A stretch of 38,788 nt of DNA from Actinospica durhamensis (GTDB lineage Bacteria; Actinomycetota; Actinomycetes; Streptomycetales; Catenulisporaceae), in NCBI RefSeq assembly GCF_018139695.1, contig NZ_JAGSOG010000054.1, forward strand, positions 1-38,788. The letters run 5' to 3'. The translations under genes were made by a program, and so were the position numbers. Shown here piece after piece: positions 1 to 9,083 of the stretch. Numbering within the stretch: position 1 is the first letter of the stretch; every line of letters begins with the position of its first letter. Under the pieces are notes generated by a model, which saw nothing but the letters and a program-made list of their open reading frames with translations, did no database searches and was not told the origin of the DNA.

Positions 1-62
1 GCGGGGTAGTGGCGCGGGTTCGAAATGGTGGTGCGGAACGCGGTGGCGCGGTTCTTCAGCAC
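1..62 (-). CDS. 5' end of an unidentified gene running off the left edge
   Basis: A GTG codon at 62-60 opens a frame that stays open for 20 codons to the window edge, beginning MLKNRATAFRTTISNP. Nineteen of the 20 codons end in G or C, as expected for real coding DNA here. A good ribosome binding site (AAGGAGAGG) lies about 10 bases upstream. Too little is present to name a product. The gene would be transcribed in the same direction as the glycosidase genes but lies beyond their terminator, so it is probably a separate unit. Confidence 0.5.
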   Translation of the reverse strand, partial: MLKNRATAFRTTISNPRHYP

Positions 63-645
63 GAAATTTCTGCCTCTCCTTCGGCCGCCTACCGGGTTAG
101 CTGACGGGTTCGGGCGGAAGGGGAATTCGCCCTACGGCCACCGGCACGCACGGGGACGGCGCACACGCGTGGCGTGTGGTCGCGTTCGCTCGTGGTTGTG
201 GTGGCCGATTCACCCCGGGGGACCTGCGCGTGGTGCGCGTGATCTGTTGGGTCCCCGGCTCCGAGGGCGGGTGCTGCGGGACTTCGTCGACCGCTGCTGC
301 ACCGCCCGTGATTCGGACTCGGCGGGTGCGTCCGGTGCCGAACTGTTTTCTCGGCAAGAACCGGTCGCACAACAAAAACAATACCCAATTTGCCCGGTAT
401 GTCCAAATTCCCGGCAAATCTGGACGGACCGTGACGGGGTCATTACGCGGCGTGCGAGAAATGCCCGGAAATCGGCCCTGAATTACCGCGGAATGGGCCA
501 TTCTTGGGGCAATGAGTGTGGCCCTGACCTGCGCAGATGATGGCGACGAGGCGCCCTGCGGCCCATTCTTGTACATGTCGTGTCGGTGCAATTACCGGCC
601 GTAACGATACCGCTGCTATTCATAGAGTGTGTGCCGAAAGAAAGC
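63..645. other. non-coding stretch between a partial gene and the GH27 terminator
   Basis: No frame here has convincing codon use or a ribosome binding site. The part around 340-500 is less GC-rich than its surroundings and may hold promoters. AATTTG at 387-392 and CAAATT at 404-409 form an inverted repeat. On the minus strand TTGGAC (406-401), a 17-base spacer and TATTGT (383-378) make a weak promoter candidate for the partial gene at the left edge. Confidence 0.4.
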
Positions 646-678
646 GGGGGCGGCCGCGTTCTCGACGCGGCCGCCCCC
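646..678 (-). terminator. terminator of the GH27 gene
   Basis: A perfect 13-bp inverted repeat (646-658 with 666-678) with a 7-base loop lies just past the GH27 stop codon. On the minus strand it is followed by a pyrimidine/T-rich run (CGCTTTCTTTC). This is the expected layout of an intrinsic terminator. Confidence 0.8.
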
Positions 679-690
679 ACCTCACGCCTT

Positions 691-2931
691 TCAGGAAATG
701 GCGAGGTTGACGCTGTTCGAGGTGCCTCCGCGGGTCGTGACGGTGACGGCGGCGGTGGTGCCGGAGGCGACGGCCCAGACGCCGCCGGTTCCGGACGGCT
801 CGGGCACCGTGAAGGTGATTGAGGTGTCGCTCCAGGAGTCGACGGTGAACAGCGCCACGTCCACCGGGCCGCCCCAGTTGATCCCGTTGTCGCTGAAGGT
901 CAGGTAGCGGCCGCCCTGCTTCGCGCCGAAGTGCGAGCCGGTGAGCGTGACCTTGGTGCCCGCGGCGGCGGAGGAGGGGGAGACGGCGGAGATGCTCGGG
1001 GCGGCCGGGACGTTGGCCACGGTGATCGAGTTCAGGTTGATCGCGCCGGTGTCGCCGCTGGTCCGGGCCACGGTGATGAGGTTCGTGCCGCCGGTCAGGG
1101 TGACCGTGCCGCTCACGGAGCCCCACGTCGTCCACGCGGTGTCCAGGCTCGGGAAGTCGACCGTGAACGGCACCGTCACCACGTTGCCGGGCTCGTCGCC
1201 CACGCCCACGGTCATCGTGCTGGTCGCGCCGGAGCCGTTCGCGTACTGATACGTGATCGGGTAGCTGCCCGCGGTCGGCGCGTCCACCGCGAAGGTCACC
1301 GACGCGCCCGCGTTGGCCGCCTGCAGCTGGTCCACGAAGCCCATGGCGGTGTAGCCGGCGTGGTTGTTGTTGAAGTTCGCGCCGCCGCCCCAGTTCGCGA
1401 ACGCGGCCTGGTACGTGGTGGCGCTGCCGGCCGCGGGCACCACGTGCACCAGCTGCGAGGCGTGCGGCGCGAGCGCGGTGGAGATCTGGGTCTGGCCGGT
1501 CGTGGTCGCGCACGTCCACAGGTCGTAGACGGTGGCGCTCCCGCTCACGCCCAGGTCCCCGGCGAACGCGATGGTCTTGGTGACGGTGCTGGTGTCGTTG
1601 CGGTTGAACAGCGCGACCACCCAGGTGCCGTCGGGCAGCTGGCCCGCCCACCGCTCGCTGTCGCGCGCGCCCGAGTCCGAGGAGTAGGAGTCGCCGTTGT
1701 AGAAGTACGGCTTGCCGACCAGGCCCTGCCCGCGCACGCCGAGCACCGCGGAGTTCTGCCACAGGCCCAGGTCACCGCCGATGGTGTCCACCCGGTCGGT
1801 GATCGCCAGCTGCGAGCCGGCTATCGTGAACAGGTTGATGGCGGTCTGCTGCTCCGCGGTGGAGGAGAAGCTGCTCAGAGCCAGGAAGTCGCCGTCCAGG
1901 ATCAGGCCGCCGCGACCGGACAGGTGCGCCCAGCCGGTGAAGCCGAGGAACGGGTTCTGCCACTGGCTCCAGTCGTCCTGCCAGGTCTGGCGGCCGGCGC
2001 TGAGCCAGGCCCAGCCGCCGGTGGTCATGTCGGCGTCGATGCGCACCGTGTCGCCGTACAGCATCTCGTTGGCCGCGTCGTTGAACAGGTTCGGCATCAC
2101 GACGCTGATCTCGATGGCGTCCCCGGCCGCCTCGGCCACCCAGGACAGGGCGGTGGCGTAGTCGGCGCTGCCGTGGTCCACGCCCACGGTGCCGACGTTC
2201 TGGTCGAAGCCCGACTCGTACCAGGCCCAGAAGTCGGTGCGCAGGAAGGCCACGCCCAGGTTCTTGAAGTAGTCCACGTAGCCCTGGACGTACTCCTTGG
2301 CCCCGGCCGCGGCGACGTTCACCCAGTAGATCTCGCCGTCCGAGTTCAGGTAGTCGCCCGAGTTCACGATGTTCGCGACCGGGATGTCGGTGCCCACGAC
2401 GGTGATCGAGGTGTCGTTCACCGCGCTCGCGGCCACCCACATCGGGTTGTAGTAGACCCCGAGCTTCATGCCCAGGCCGCCGAGGTAGGTCGCGTAGTAG
2501 GACCAGTCGTTCGTCCACGAGTCGCTGTAGCTGGTGATGTAGCCGTTGGCGTTGGTGGTCTGGGTGTAGTCCACCCACCCGTCGGTGCAGCACATCGTGT
2601 AGCCGTAGGGCGCGAGGTTCTCGGCCACCCAGGAGATGTTCTGCTGCCACACGCTTTCCGGCAGCGCCGCGTTGTTCGTGTAGTTCCAGCTGTACGGCGT
2701 CCAGTACTGCGGGCCGGGGCCGGAGCGGGTGAAGACGCTGTCGCGGCTGGTCGACGGGAGCGTGGGCGAGGACGCGGCGGCCAGGGCGACGCGCAGCGGG
2801 ACCTCGGTGCCGGCCGCGGACGCGCCGCCCAGGCGTGCCGATGCGGCCTCGCGTGGCGCGAGCGCCGCCAGGGAGCCGACCGCGGCCACGCCGGACGCGC
2901 GCAGCAGCAGGGCTCGACGGGAGATGTTCAT
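691..2931 (-). CDS. exported GH27-type glycoside hydrolase with CBM35-like and TIG domains (isomaltodextranase-like)
   Basis: This 746-residue protein probably cleaves alpha-linked glucan or galactoside outside the cell. The N-terminus (NISRRALLL, then an Ala-rich stretch) is a Tat-type signal. Residues about 65-400 resemble the GH27 barrel: FLRTDFW gives a nucleophile candidate at D233, and VRIDADM gives acid/base candidates at D299/D301. Residues about 507-641 look like a CBM35 module, and 645-746 like an IPT/TIG fold. GH27 is best known for alpha-galactosidases, but Arthrobacter isomaltodextranase belongs to it too. The neighbouring glucodextranase-like and alpha-glucosidase genes favour the dextran-type reading; this is inference. 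ATG 2931 was chosen over longer options because GGAGG lies 6 bases upstream and the signal peptide starts there. The gene has its own promoter and terminator. Confidence 0.8.
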   Translation of the reverse strand: MNISRRALLLRASGVAAVGSLAALAPREAASARLGGASAAGTEVPLRVALAAASSPTLPSTSRDSVFTRSGPGPQYWTPYSWNYTNNAALPESVWQQNISWVAENLAPYGYTMCCTDGWVDYTQTTNANGYITSYSDSWTNDWSYYATYLGGLGMKLGVYYNPMWVAASAVNDTSITVVGTDIPVANIVNSGDYLNSDGEIYWVNVAAAGAKEYVQGYVDYFKNLGVAFLRTDFWAWYESGFDQNVGTVGVDHGSADYATALSWVAEAAGDAIEISVVMPNLFNDAANEMLYGDTVRIDADMTTGGWAWLSAGRQTWQDDWSQWQNPFLGFTGWAHLSGRGGLILDGDFLALSSFSSTAEQQTAINLFTIAGSQLAITDRVDTIGGDLGLWQNSAVLGVRGQGLVGKPYFYNGDSYSSDSGARDSERWAGQLPDGTWVVALFNRNDTSTVTKTIAFAGDLGVSGSATVYDLWTCATTTGQTQISTALAPHASQLVHVVPAAGSATTYQAAFANWGGGANFNNNHAGYTAMGFVDQLQAANAGASVTFAVDAPTAGSYPITYQYANGSGATSTMTVGVGDEPGNVVTVPFTVDFPSLDTAWTTWGSVSGTVTLTGGTNLITVARTSGDTGAINLNSITVANVPAAPSISAVSPSSAAAGTKVTLTGSHFGAKQGGRYLTFSDNGINWGGPVDVALFTVDSWSDTSITFTVPEPSGTGGVWAVASGTTAAVTVTTRGGTSNSVNLAIS

Positions 2932-2980
2932 CCATTGCCTCCAGGACCGGTCGCGGCGCACTGCGGTGTGCGCGGTGAGG

Positions 2981-3013
2981 AGTCTGATGCAGCTAATTTC
3001 TCTTGTCAAGAAA
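2981..3013 (-). promoter_or_regulatory. GH27 promoter with a palindromic ROK-operator candidate
   Basis: On the minus strand a perfect -35 TTGACA (3009-3004) is followed after 17 bases by CAGACT (2986-2981). The start of transcription would be about 40 bases before the GH27 ATG. The -35 box lies inside the inverted repeat TTTC-N9-GAAA (2997-3013). The same repeat with the same spacing covers the -35 box of the second ROK gene. ROK repressors of the NagC/Mlc type bind palindromes with T-rich and A-rich arms, so this is a plausible operator. Confidence 0.65.
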
Positions 3014-3136
3014 CAAAATCCGACCCGGTGAGGGGGCTGCGATACCGTGGGCGCGGCGTGACGCGGGCATGACGCAGCGCACACCGGAGTCCCGCGGCGC
3101 GGCGCACGCCGAAGCGCCGGTCCGCCCGCCGCCGCG

Positions 3137-3150
3137 CGCACCCGGGTGCG
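3137..3150. terminator. 14-bp perfect palindrome behind the first ROK gene
   Basis: CGCACCCGGGTGCG is self-complementary and lies about 20 bases past the ROK stop codon. No T-run follows on either strand, so it is at best a weak terminator or mRNA-stabilising hairpin. Confidence 0.3.
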
Positions 3151-3170
3151 GAATTCGTCCGAGCCCGCCC

Positions 3171-4382
3171 TCAGTCGGCCGCCTGGCCGTGGAAGCGGGC
3201 CAGCACCTGCTCGGTCTGCCGCCCGGCCGGCTTGGCCAGGTCCAGCGGGGTGGCCAGCACGATCGCCGCGGCGCCCTGGGCCCAGGCGGCGTCGTCCCAG
3301 GGCTCCACCTCGATCGGGGTCTCGGACATGGGCGCCGGGATCGCGCCGGACAGGCCCGCCCGGAACGCCGCGTCCCAGTGCTGCCAGGCCGCCGCGCCCT
3401 CGCCGAGCACGATCACCACCTCCGGGTCCAGCACCGTCACCAGCGCCGCCACGGCCCGGGCCAGCACTCCGGCGGCCTGCGCGTAGACGGCGCCGGCCCG
3501 CAGGTCGCCGCGGTCGGCCAGCTCCTGCAGCCGCTCGACGCCCTGGCGGGCGCGCAGCACGCCCGCGGTCAGTCCCGCGCGCACCAGGCCGGCCGAGCCC
3601 ACGATCGTCTCCAGGCAGCCGCGGTTGCCGCAGGCACACGGCATCCCGCCGACCGGGTCGACCGGGAAGTGCCCGAACTCGCCGGCGCCCCCGCGCGAGC
3701 CGCGGTAGACCGAGCCGCCGGTGACGATGCCAAGGCCCACCCCGCTGCCGATGGTGAGCACCAGGAAGTCCCGGTGCCGCCGGCCCCGGCCGAACAGCTG
3801 CTCGGCCACGGCCAGCGCGTTCACGTCGTTCTCCACCAGCACCGGCAGGCCGAGCGCGCCGTGCAGGTGCCGGCCGAGCGGCACGTCGCGCCAGCCGAGC
3901 ACGGCCGCGTGCACCCGGCCGCTGTCCGGGCTGTCGACCACCCCGGGCACGCCCACGCCCAGGCCGAGCAGCGGGATGTCCTCCTGCTCCTCGACGAAGG
4001 GCCGCAGAGTCGCGGCAAGCCGCCCGGCCGGGTCCGGAGCGGTGGCGTCGAACGCGAGCGTGTGCGCGGCGAGCACCGAACCGTCCAGCCGCGCCTCCAC
4101 GATCGCGACGTGGTCCGCCGCCACCTTCACCCCGATCGCCCGCGCCGCGGTGCCGACCAGCCCGATGAGCTGGCCGCGCCGGCCGCCGCGGGAGGGCGCC
4201 TGGTCCTCGAGCTCGCGCACCATGGACTGTTCCAGCAGCCGGCGCACCACCTGGGTCACGGTGGGCGGGCTGATCTCGAGCTCGCGCGCCACGTCGGCCC
4301 GCGACATCGGCCCGGCCCGGCCGAGCAGGGCCAGCACCGCGGTCTGGGTCAGGTCTCGTCCCGCGGACGTTCTCGCGTTCAC
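3171..4382 (-). CDS. ROK-family transcriptional repressor (first of two)
   Basis: A 403-residue sugar-responsive DNA-binding protein. Residues about 8-60 form a winged helix-turn-helix (SRADVARELEISPPTVTQVV). The ROK sugar-kinase fold follows, with ENDVNA (184-189), a GSGVGLG loop (212-218), GEFGH (234-238) and the zinc motif C249-A-C251-GNRG-C256. GTG 4382 is preferred because the typical ROK start (NARTSAGRD) begins there and GGAGAG lies 9 bases upstream. A TTG at 4472 overlapping the previous stop would add 30 atypical residues. It follows the GH15 gene by 86 bases and is probably co-transcribed with it, so it likely controls alpha-glucan genes. The inducing sugar cannot be read from the sequence. 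Confidence 0.88.
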   Translation of the reverse strand: MNARTSAGRDLTQTAVLALLGRAGPMSRADVARELEISPPTVTQVVRRLLEQSMVRELEDQAPSRGGRRGQLIGLVGTAARAIGVKVAADHVAIVEARLDGSVLAAHTLAFDATAPDPAGRLAATLRPFVEEQEDIPLLGLGVGVPGVVDSPDSGRVHAAVLGWRDVPLGRHLHGALGLPVLVENDVNALAVAEQLFGRGRRHRDFLVLTIGSGVGLGIVTGGSVYRGSRGGAGEFGHFPVDPVGGMPCACGNRGCLETIVGSAGLVRAGLTAGVLRARQGVERLQELADRGDLRAGAVYAQAAGVLARAVAALVTVLDPEVVIVLGEGAAAWQHWDAAFRAGLSGAIPAPMSETPIEVEPWDDAAWAQGAAAIVLATPLDLAKPAGRQTEQVLARFHGQAAD

Positions 4383-4468
4383 GCTCCGGTGCTCTCCGTC
4401 GTTCTGCTCGAAGGCGAACTCCCGGCCGGGCCCCGTGGCGTGCGGGGGCCCGGCCGAGGATCCGCGTG

Positions 4469-7276
4469 TCAACGTGCGGTGTTGCCGTACAGCCAGGCGG
4501 TACCGGAACCGGTCAGCCGGTAGTGCAGGGCGCCCAGGTCGTCATCATCCCAGACCCCGGTGGACGGATTCTGGTAGGCCAGTTCGATGTCGAGGTAGGC
4601 GTAGGAGCCGGTCGCCGCCGAGCCGCCGCTGGCCACCGCCGAGATCGGGATCGCGGCCTCGATCCGGCCGGTGGAGGTGTCCCACTGCGGCGCGATCGAG
4701 CTGAGGTTCGCGCCGGCGGTCCAGCCGCTCGAGCCCGCGGTGAACGTGGCGTAGGCGGCGCTGTCGCTCCACCGCCCGACCAGGTAGTTCATCGGATGGT
4801 CGAGCGTCGCGCCGTACTCCCCGGTGCTCCTGCCCGTGAGCGAGGTCGAGTGGTTGAAGTCCTGCGCGTAGACCAGCAGCGCGAACTGCGGTGACGTGTC
4901 GTACGCGGAGAAGGCCCCGGAGTCGTTGTCCACGCGCACGTAGATGTAGTTGGCGTCGTTGCTGATGTAGACGTCGCGGATGTCGGTCATCGCCGAACCC
5001 GAGGCGCTCTTGCCCTTGGGGAAGGTGAAGTAGGGGATGCCCGTCCACTGACTCCAGTCGTTGCTCGGCGTCGTGGTGATGTTCACGGTCGCGTAGGCCC
5101 CGGCGTTGGCGTTCGAGGCGGACACGCGCGGGTCGTAGCTGCCGGCGTAGGTGAGCGAGGCGATCACGAACGACGCCGCGGTCAGCGGCTCCGACATGGT
5201 GCTCACCACGGGCTGTCCGGTCGGCCAGGCCACCGCCTCGCCGGGCGGCATGTAGCCGACGCCGGACCGGCTGGCGTAGTACTGCAGCCGCGTGAACGCC
5301 TCGGCGGTGTTGCCGCTGAACACGTCGTATACGGCGTCGAACATGGTCATGTTCGGCCACACCGGCTCGGCCGCCAGCGCCTCGTCGCCGGCCGGGTCGT
5401 ACGGGCTGTCGTAGTAGTAGTCGTCGTCCGTGTAGCGGGCGATGCCGGAGGTGTCGTGGGTCAGGTCGGCGTCGATGGTGGCGGCCATGGACTGCGCCCT
5501 GGACGAGTCCGCGTCCAGGTCGCCGGTCAGCACCAGCGCCAGGGAGGAGGAGTCGAGCAGGGAGTTGACGGTGGTGCCGTCGGTGGCGATGCCCCGGTCG
5601 TAGTACCCGGCGGAGTTGTAGAGCCCGGGCGGGCTCCACGTGTCGCTGCGCTGTACGCCCGAGAGGATGGTGCTGGCCGCGCCGTTCCAGGCGTCGGCCG
5701 AGGCCGAGGAGGACTCGGTCTGGGCGAGCAGCGCCGCCGCGCGCAGGCCGGCGACGTAGTAGGCCTGGGTGAAGACGTTGTACTGGACGGTCTCCTCCCA
5801 GATGCTCGCGTCGGCCGCGCCGAGGCCGTTGCTCGCGATGTTGTCCTCGATGAAGTTCGCCGCGGCCTGCACGGCCGGCCACACGGTGGCCAGGAAGGAG
5901 GCGCTACCGGTGTCGGCGTAGTGTTTCTGCACGCCGACGAGGAACTCACCCAGGCTGTCGTATTCGGGCTCGACGAACGATATATAAGCGCCCGACCACT
6001 CGTCGTAGGTGGTGTGCCAGGTGCCGTTGCTCAGCTGGTTCGCGGCCATCCAGTCCCAGAAGTCCGCGGCCTCGGTGTAGTGCCCGGCCGCGTCCAGGGC
6101 TGTGGCGGCGAAGGCGCCGTCGCGCATCCAGGCCTTGTAGCCGTAGGAGCCGGGGTTGGTCGCCGCCGGGAAGAGCCCGTTAGTCGGGTTCTGCGAGTTC
6201 TTCATCACCACCAGGTTGCGCAGGTAGGCCGTGTTGACGCCGCTGTCGCTGGTGGAGAGCTTGGTGCCGGAGGCGAGCCAGTTCGCGTAGTCGGTCGCGG
6301 TGGTGTTGAACCAGTAGGCGCCGGTCTGCGCCCGTGCGGTGTCCGACGCCGCCTGAGCTGCGGCGAGGGTCGTGCCGAGGCCCAGGTAGTAGTACAGCGT
6401 CTGGGTGCCGCCGGCCGGAATCGTCACCGTGTTCTGGAAGCCGAGGTCCACGTTGGGCGTGGCGGCCGAGGCGTTGTCGTCTAGGGCGCCGTTCGTGTCG
6501 AACTGGCACCAGGCGCTCGCGCCCGCGTCGCTCGCGGTGCAGTCGGAGTCGTTGCCCACCTGGTACGAGGTCGGGCTCTGCAGCGCGCCGAGGGTCACCA
6601 CGTCCTGGCCCGAGCCGGTCATGTTCCCGAACATCGCGGTGCGAGTGGAGTCGTAACTGCCCGCGACGTTCGTGCTCGACGAGGTGTTGTTCAGGTGCAC
6701 CTGGTCGAGCACCTTCCAGTTGTACGCCGTCGAGCTGGACGGGTTGGTCAGCGTGTAGCGCACGACGAGGAACGGCTCGTTCGGCACCATCACGTAATCG
6801 CGCTTGATGGTGATCGGGGTGCTCGCGCCCGAGTACTGGCCGTAGGTCGTGTTCAGGACGCCGTTCTCGTCCAGGTACGCGCTCGAGGCGAAGTCGTGCG
6901 CCTGGTCGTACTTGACGTTGTCGGTCGCGTCCTCGAAGAACCCGGTGTAGTCCACGATCTGGTTCGTCGACCACTGATTGCTCGCGCGCAGCTCGGCGAT
7001 GCGTGGTCCGGAGTCGCCGGTGTCGTCCTGGTTGAGCTCGCTCGCGTTCCAGATCGCGGTGAGGTTCTGCCAGTTGTTCACGTAGAGGCTGGTGGCCGAT
7101 GTGGTCGACGGCAGGGTGGTGGTGCTCGCCGTCGCGGCGGCGTCGAGGCCGCGGGTCGGGGCCGCGCCGGGGGCGCCGGAGTTCACCGACAGGGCCACGG
7201 CGGCGGCCAGTCCTATGCCGAGCAGGGAGGTGGGAAGGGACGGGCGCCCGCGGCGCCGCCCGGTAGCTCTCAACAT
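4469..7276 (-). CDS. exported GH15 glucodextranase/glucoamylase-like enzyme
   Basis: A 935-residue inverting exo-glucosidase expected to release beta-glucose from alpha-glucan ends outside the cell. Residues 1-45 form a Sec signal (arginine-rich start, LLGIGLAAAVALSV core). About 60-330 is the beta-sandwich typical of bacterial GH15 enzymes. About 340-710 is the (alpha/alpha)6 barrel, with KAWMRDGAFA (381-390), acid candidate E494/E495 in SIWEET and base candidate E696 in MSEPLTA. About 715-935 resembles the DOMON-like C-terminal module of glucodextranases. The domain order matches Arthrobacter glucodextranase better than fungal glucoamylase; starch or maltodextrin remains an alternative substrate. 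There is no Shine-Dalgarno before ATG 7276, and the promoter's -10 box ends 7 bases upstream, so the mRNA is probably leaderless. Confidence 0.87.
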   Translation of the reverse strand: MLRATGRRRGRPSLPTSLLGIGLAAAVALSVNSGAPGAAPTRGLDAAATASTTTLPSTTSATSLYVNNWQNLTAIWNASELNQDDTGDSGPRIAELRASNQWSTNQIVDYTGFFEDATDNVKYDQAHDFASSAYLDENGVLNTTYGQYSGASTPITIKRDYVMVPNEPFLVVRYTLTNPSSSTAYNWKVLDQVHLNNTSSSTNVAGSYDSTRTAMFGNMTGSGQDVVTLGALQSPTSYQVGNDSDCTASDAGASAWCQFDTNGALDDNASAATPNVDLGFQNTVTIPAGGTQTLYYYLGLGTTLAAAQAASDTARAQTGAYWFNTTATDYANWLASGTKLSTSDSGVNTAYLRNLVVMKNSQNPTNGLFPAATNPGSYGYKAWMRDGAFAATALDAAGHYTEAADFWDWMAANQLSNGTWHTTYDEWSGAYISFVEPEYDSLGEFLVGVQKHYADTGSASFLATVWPAVQAAANFIEDNIASNGLGAADASIWEETVQYNVFTQAYYVAGLRAAALLAQTESSSASADAWNGAASTILSGVQRSDTWSPPGLYNSAGYYDRGIATDGTTVNSLLDSSSLALVLTGDLDADSSRAQSMAATIDADLTHDTSGIARYTDDDYYYDSPYDPAGDEALAAEPVWPNMTMFDAVYDVFSGNTAEAFTRLQYYASRSGVGYMPPGEAVAWPTGQPVVSTMSEPLTAASFVIASLTYAGSYDPRVSASNANAGAYATVNITTTPSNDWSQWTGIPYFTFPKGKSASGSAMTDIRDVYISNDANYIYVRVDNDSGAFSAYDTSPQFALLVYAQDFNHSTSLTGRSTGEYGATLDHPMNYLVGRWSDSAAYATFTAGSSGWTAGANLSSIAPQWDTSTGRIEAAIPISAVASGGSAATGSYAYLDIELAYQNPSTGVWDDDDLGALHYRLTGSGTAWLYGNTAR

Positions 7277-7283
7277 GCTGCGG

Positions 7284-7313
7284 ATACTAAATTCGGCCGC
7301 TGAATAATGTCAA
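7284..7313 (-). promoter_or_regulatory. promoter of the GH15-ROK operon, giving a leaderless mRNA
   Basis: TTGACA (7313-7308), an 18-base spacer and TAGTAT (7289-7284) read toward the GH15 gene. Transcription would begin at about 7277, directly at the ATG. The sequence around the -35 box (GTCAAGGAAC on the plus strand) matches only one arm of the repeat seen at the GH27 and second ROK promoters. Confidence 0.65.
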
Positions 7314-7341
7314 GGAACGTTCGCCGGGTCGATCAGGCCCG

Positions 7342-7420
7342 AAAAACCGGAAGGCACGGCCGCCGACGGGTGTACCGGCACGCGCGGGGACGTGCCGGTA
7401 CACCCGCCGGCGACCGTGCC
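7342..7420 (-). terminator. strong terminator of the transporter-GH13 operon
   Basis: A very long stem lies past the GH13 stop codon. The inner 15-bp arms (7368-7382 with 7391-7405) are perfect and enclose an 8-base loop. The pairing continues outward with few mismatches to 7353-7359 with 7414-7420. On the minus strand a TTTTT run (7346-7342) follows. It separates the GH13 operon from the GH15 promoter. Confidence 0.88.
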
Positions 7421-7442
7421 GCCGGAGGCTGTGCGCGCAGGG

Positions 7443-9056
7443 TCAGAGCTCGAAGATTCCGTAGCCGAAGCGCTCCGCGACGATCTCGGTACCGCTCACC
7501 CGCACGCCGGTCTCGCGTACGGGCCGCACGGTGCCGAGGTCCTCGCGCCCGTGCTGCCAGGTGACCGCGCCGCCGGTCGGGTTCACCACCACCAGGAACC
7601 TCCCGCCGCGCAGGTAGACCAGCGGATAGCCGTCGTGCAGCACCTCGAGGCTCGCGTACACGCCGAACTCCGGGTGCTCCCGGCGCAGCGCGATCAGGTC
7701 CCTGACGTGGTGCAGCAGGCTGCGGTCGTCGGCCCGCTGCCCGGCCACCTCGGGCCGGTCCGGGTCCGGATCGATCGGCAGGTAGAGCCGGTCGGCCGCG
7801 GCGTCGGAGAACCCCGCGTTCGCGCTGGCGTCCCACTGCATCGGCGTGCGCGACCCGGCCCGGTTGTAGCGCGGCCCGAGCACACTGCCCTCGGTGTCCG
7901 GCAGGTCCGGCACGTAGCGCATGCCGATCTCGTCGCCGTAGTAGATCGCCGGCAGGGTCGGGAAGGTGAGCTGGAACGCGAACGCCGCCGGCAGCTGCGC
8001 CGCGGGGCGCGGATCGCAGTGCAGCCGGGCGAAGTCGTGGTTGGCCGTGGGCAGCACGATCCGGCCCGGGCCGCCGACCGCAGCGGTGGTCTCGTGGTAG
8101 GCGGCCAGGAAGGTCTTCGCGGTGCCCCGGCCCTCGGCGTCGAAGTAGCAGGGCTCCTCGGCCTGGTCCTCGCGGATCGTGGCCGTGTTCAGGTGCCAGA
8201 GCGAACGCAGCGCCCGGCCGTCGCTCGGGCCGCCGAACTGCAGGAAGAAGTCGGCGTGGAAGCCGGCCGGGACCGAGACGGCCGGATCGCCCCACTCGGA
8301 CAGCAGCGCCGCCCGCGGGTGCTCCGCGTCGAGCCAGGCGCGCAGCTCGGTCCAGAGCTTGCCCGTCTCCACGTGCCCGGCGTCGTCCTTGACCAGCGAG
8401 GCGGCCATGTCCACCCGGAAGCCGGAGACCCCGAGCCGCAGCCAGTGGTCCATGATCTCGCGCAGGGCCGCTCGGTTGGCCCGCGGTCCGTCCGCGTCCA
8501 CCGGCAGGCGCCACGGCTCGGCCGGATCCATCCGCGCGTAGCCGAAGTTGAGCGCGGGCTGGCAGTCGAAGAAGTTCGGCAGGTACCCGCCGACGCGGGT
8601 GCCCGGCGAGGCCACGAACCCCGGCGGCAGCGCGCCGGAGGAGTCCGCCTCGGCCCACACGTAGCGCTCGTCCGCCGGGTCCGCGGCGCTGTGCTGGAAC
8701 CACGGGTGCTGGTCGGAGGTGTGCCCGGCCACCAGGTCGAGCAGCACCCTGATGCCCACCTCCCGGGCCCGCCCGACCAGGTCGACCAGGTCCTGCTCGG
8801 TGCCGTAGCGCGGGTCCACCCGCAGATAGTCGGCGATGTCGTAGCCGGCGTCGCGCATCGGCGAGGCGAAGATCGGGTTGAGCCAGACGGTGTTCACCCC
8901 GAGCCAGGCCAGCTGGTCCAGGCGGGCGGTGATCCCGGGCAGGTCGCCGATGCCGTCGCCGTTCGCGTCGGCGAAGCTCTGCGGATAGATCTGGTACAGG
9001 ACGGCCTCGGAGAGCCAGTCGGGCGCGGGGGACGCGGACACGTACGAGCCTTTCAC
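7443..9056 (-). CDS. GH13 alpha-glucosidase (probable intracellular oligo-1,6-glucosidase type)
   Basis: A 537-residue cytosolic alpha-amylase-superfamily enzyme without a signal peptide, expected to split imported oligosaccharides to glucose. It shows DANGDGIGDL (30-39), region I DLVAGHTSDQHPWF (107-120), nucleophile D216 in GFRVDMA, acid E254 in LLSEWGD and N339-H340-D341. The fold matches the oligo-1,6-glucosidase / dextran glucosidase group. Two positions are unusual: region I has AGH instead of the common VNH, and Met instead of Val follows the nucleophile. Val at that place is linked to alpha-1,6 preference, so linkage specificity is open. The gene is last in the binding protein-permease-permease-GH13 operon, 27 bases after the second permease. 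Confidence 0.87.
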   Translation of the reverse strand: MKGSYVSASPAPDWLSEAVLYQIYPQSFADANGDGIGDLPGITARLDQLAWLGVNTVWLNPIFASPMRDAGYDIADYLRVDPRYGTEQDLVDLVGRAREVGIRVLLDLVAGHTSDQHPWFQHSAADPADERYVWAEADSSGALPPGFVASPGTRVGGYLPNFFDCQPALNFGYARMDPAEPWRLPVDADGPRANRAALREIMDHWLRLGVSGFRVDMAASLVKDDAGHVETGKLWTELRAWLDAEHPRAALLSEWGDPAVSVPAGFHADFFLQFGGPSDGRALRSLWHLNTATIREDQAEEPCYFDAEGRGTAKTFLAAYHETTAAVGGPGRIVLPTANHDFARLHCDPRPAAQLPAAFAFQLTFPTLPAIYYGDEIGMRYVPDLPDTEGSVLGPRYNRAGSRTPMQWDASANAGFSDAAADRLYLPIDPDPDRPEVAGQRADDRSLLHHVRDLIALRREHPEFGVYASLEVLHDGYPLVYLRGGRFLVVVNPTGGAVTWQHGREDLGTVRPVRETGVRVSGTEIVAERFGYGIFEL

Positions 9057-9083
9057 GGTGGGGTGCGGGTGGGGTCGCGCGGG

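Noticed and set aside
25..591. Overlapping frames of 60-170 codons on both strands near the left end
   Set aside because: None has a ribosome binding site or consistent G/C third positions, and all are rich in Arg/Pro/Ser shadow sequence.
2932..3639. Upstream extension of the GH27 frame
   Set aside because: It would overlap the first ROK gene in another frame and displace the Tat signal from the N-terminus. The ATG at 2931 has a good ribosome binding site.
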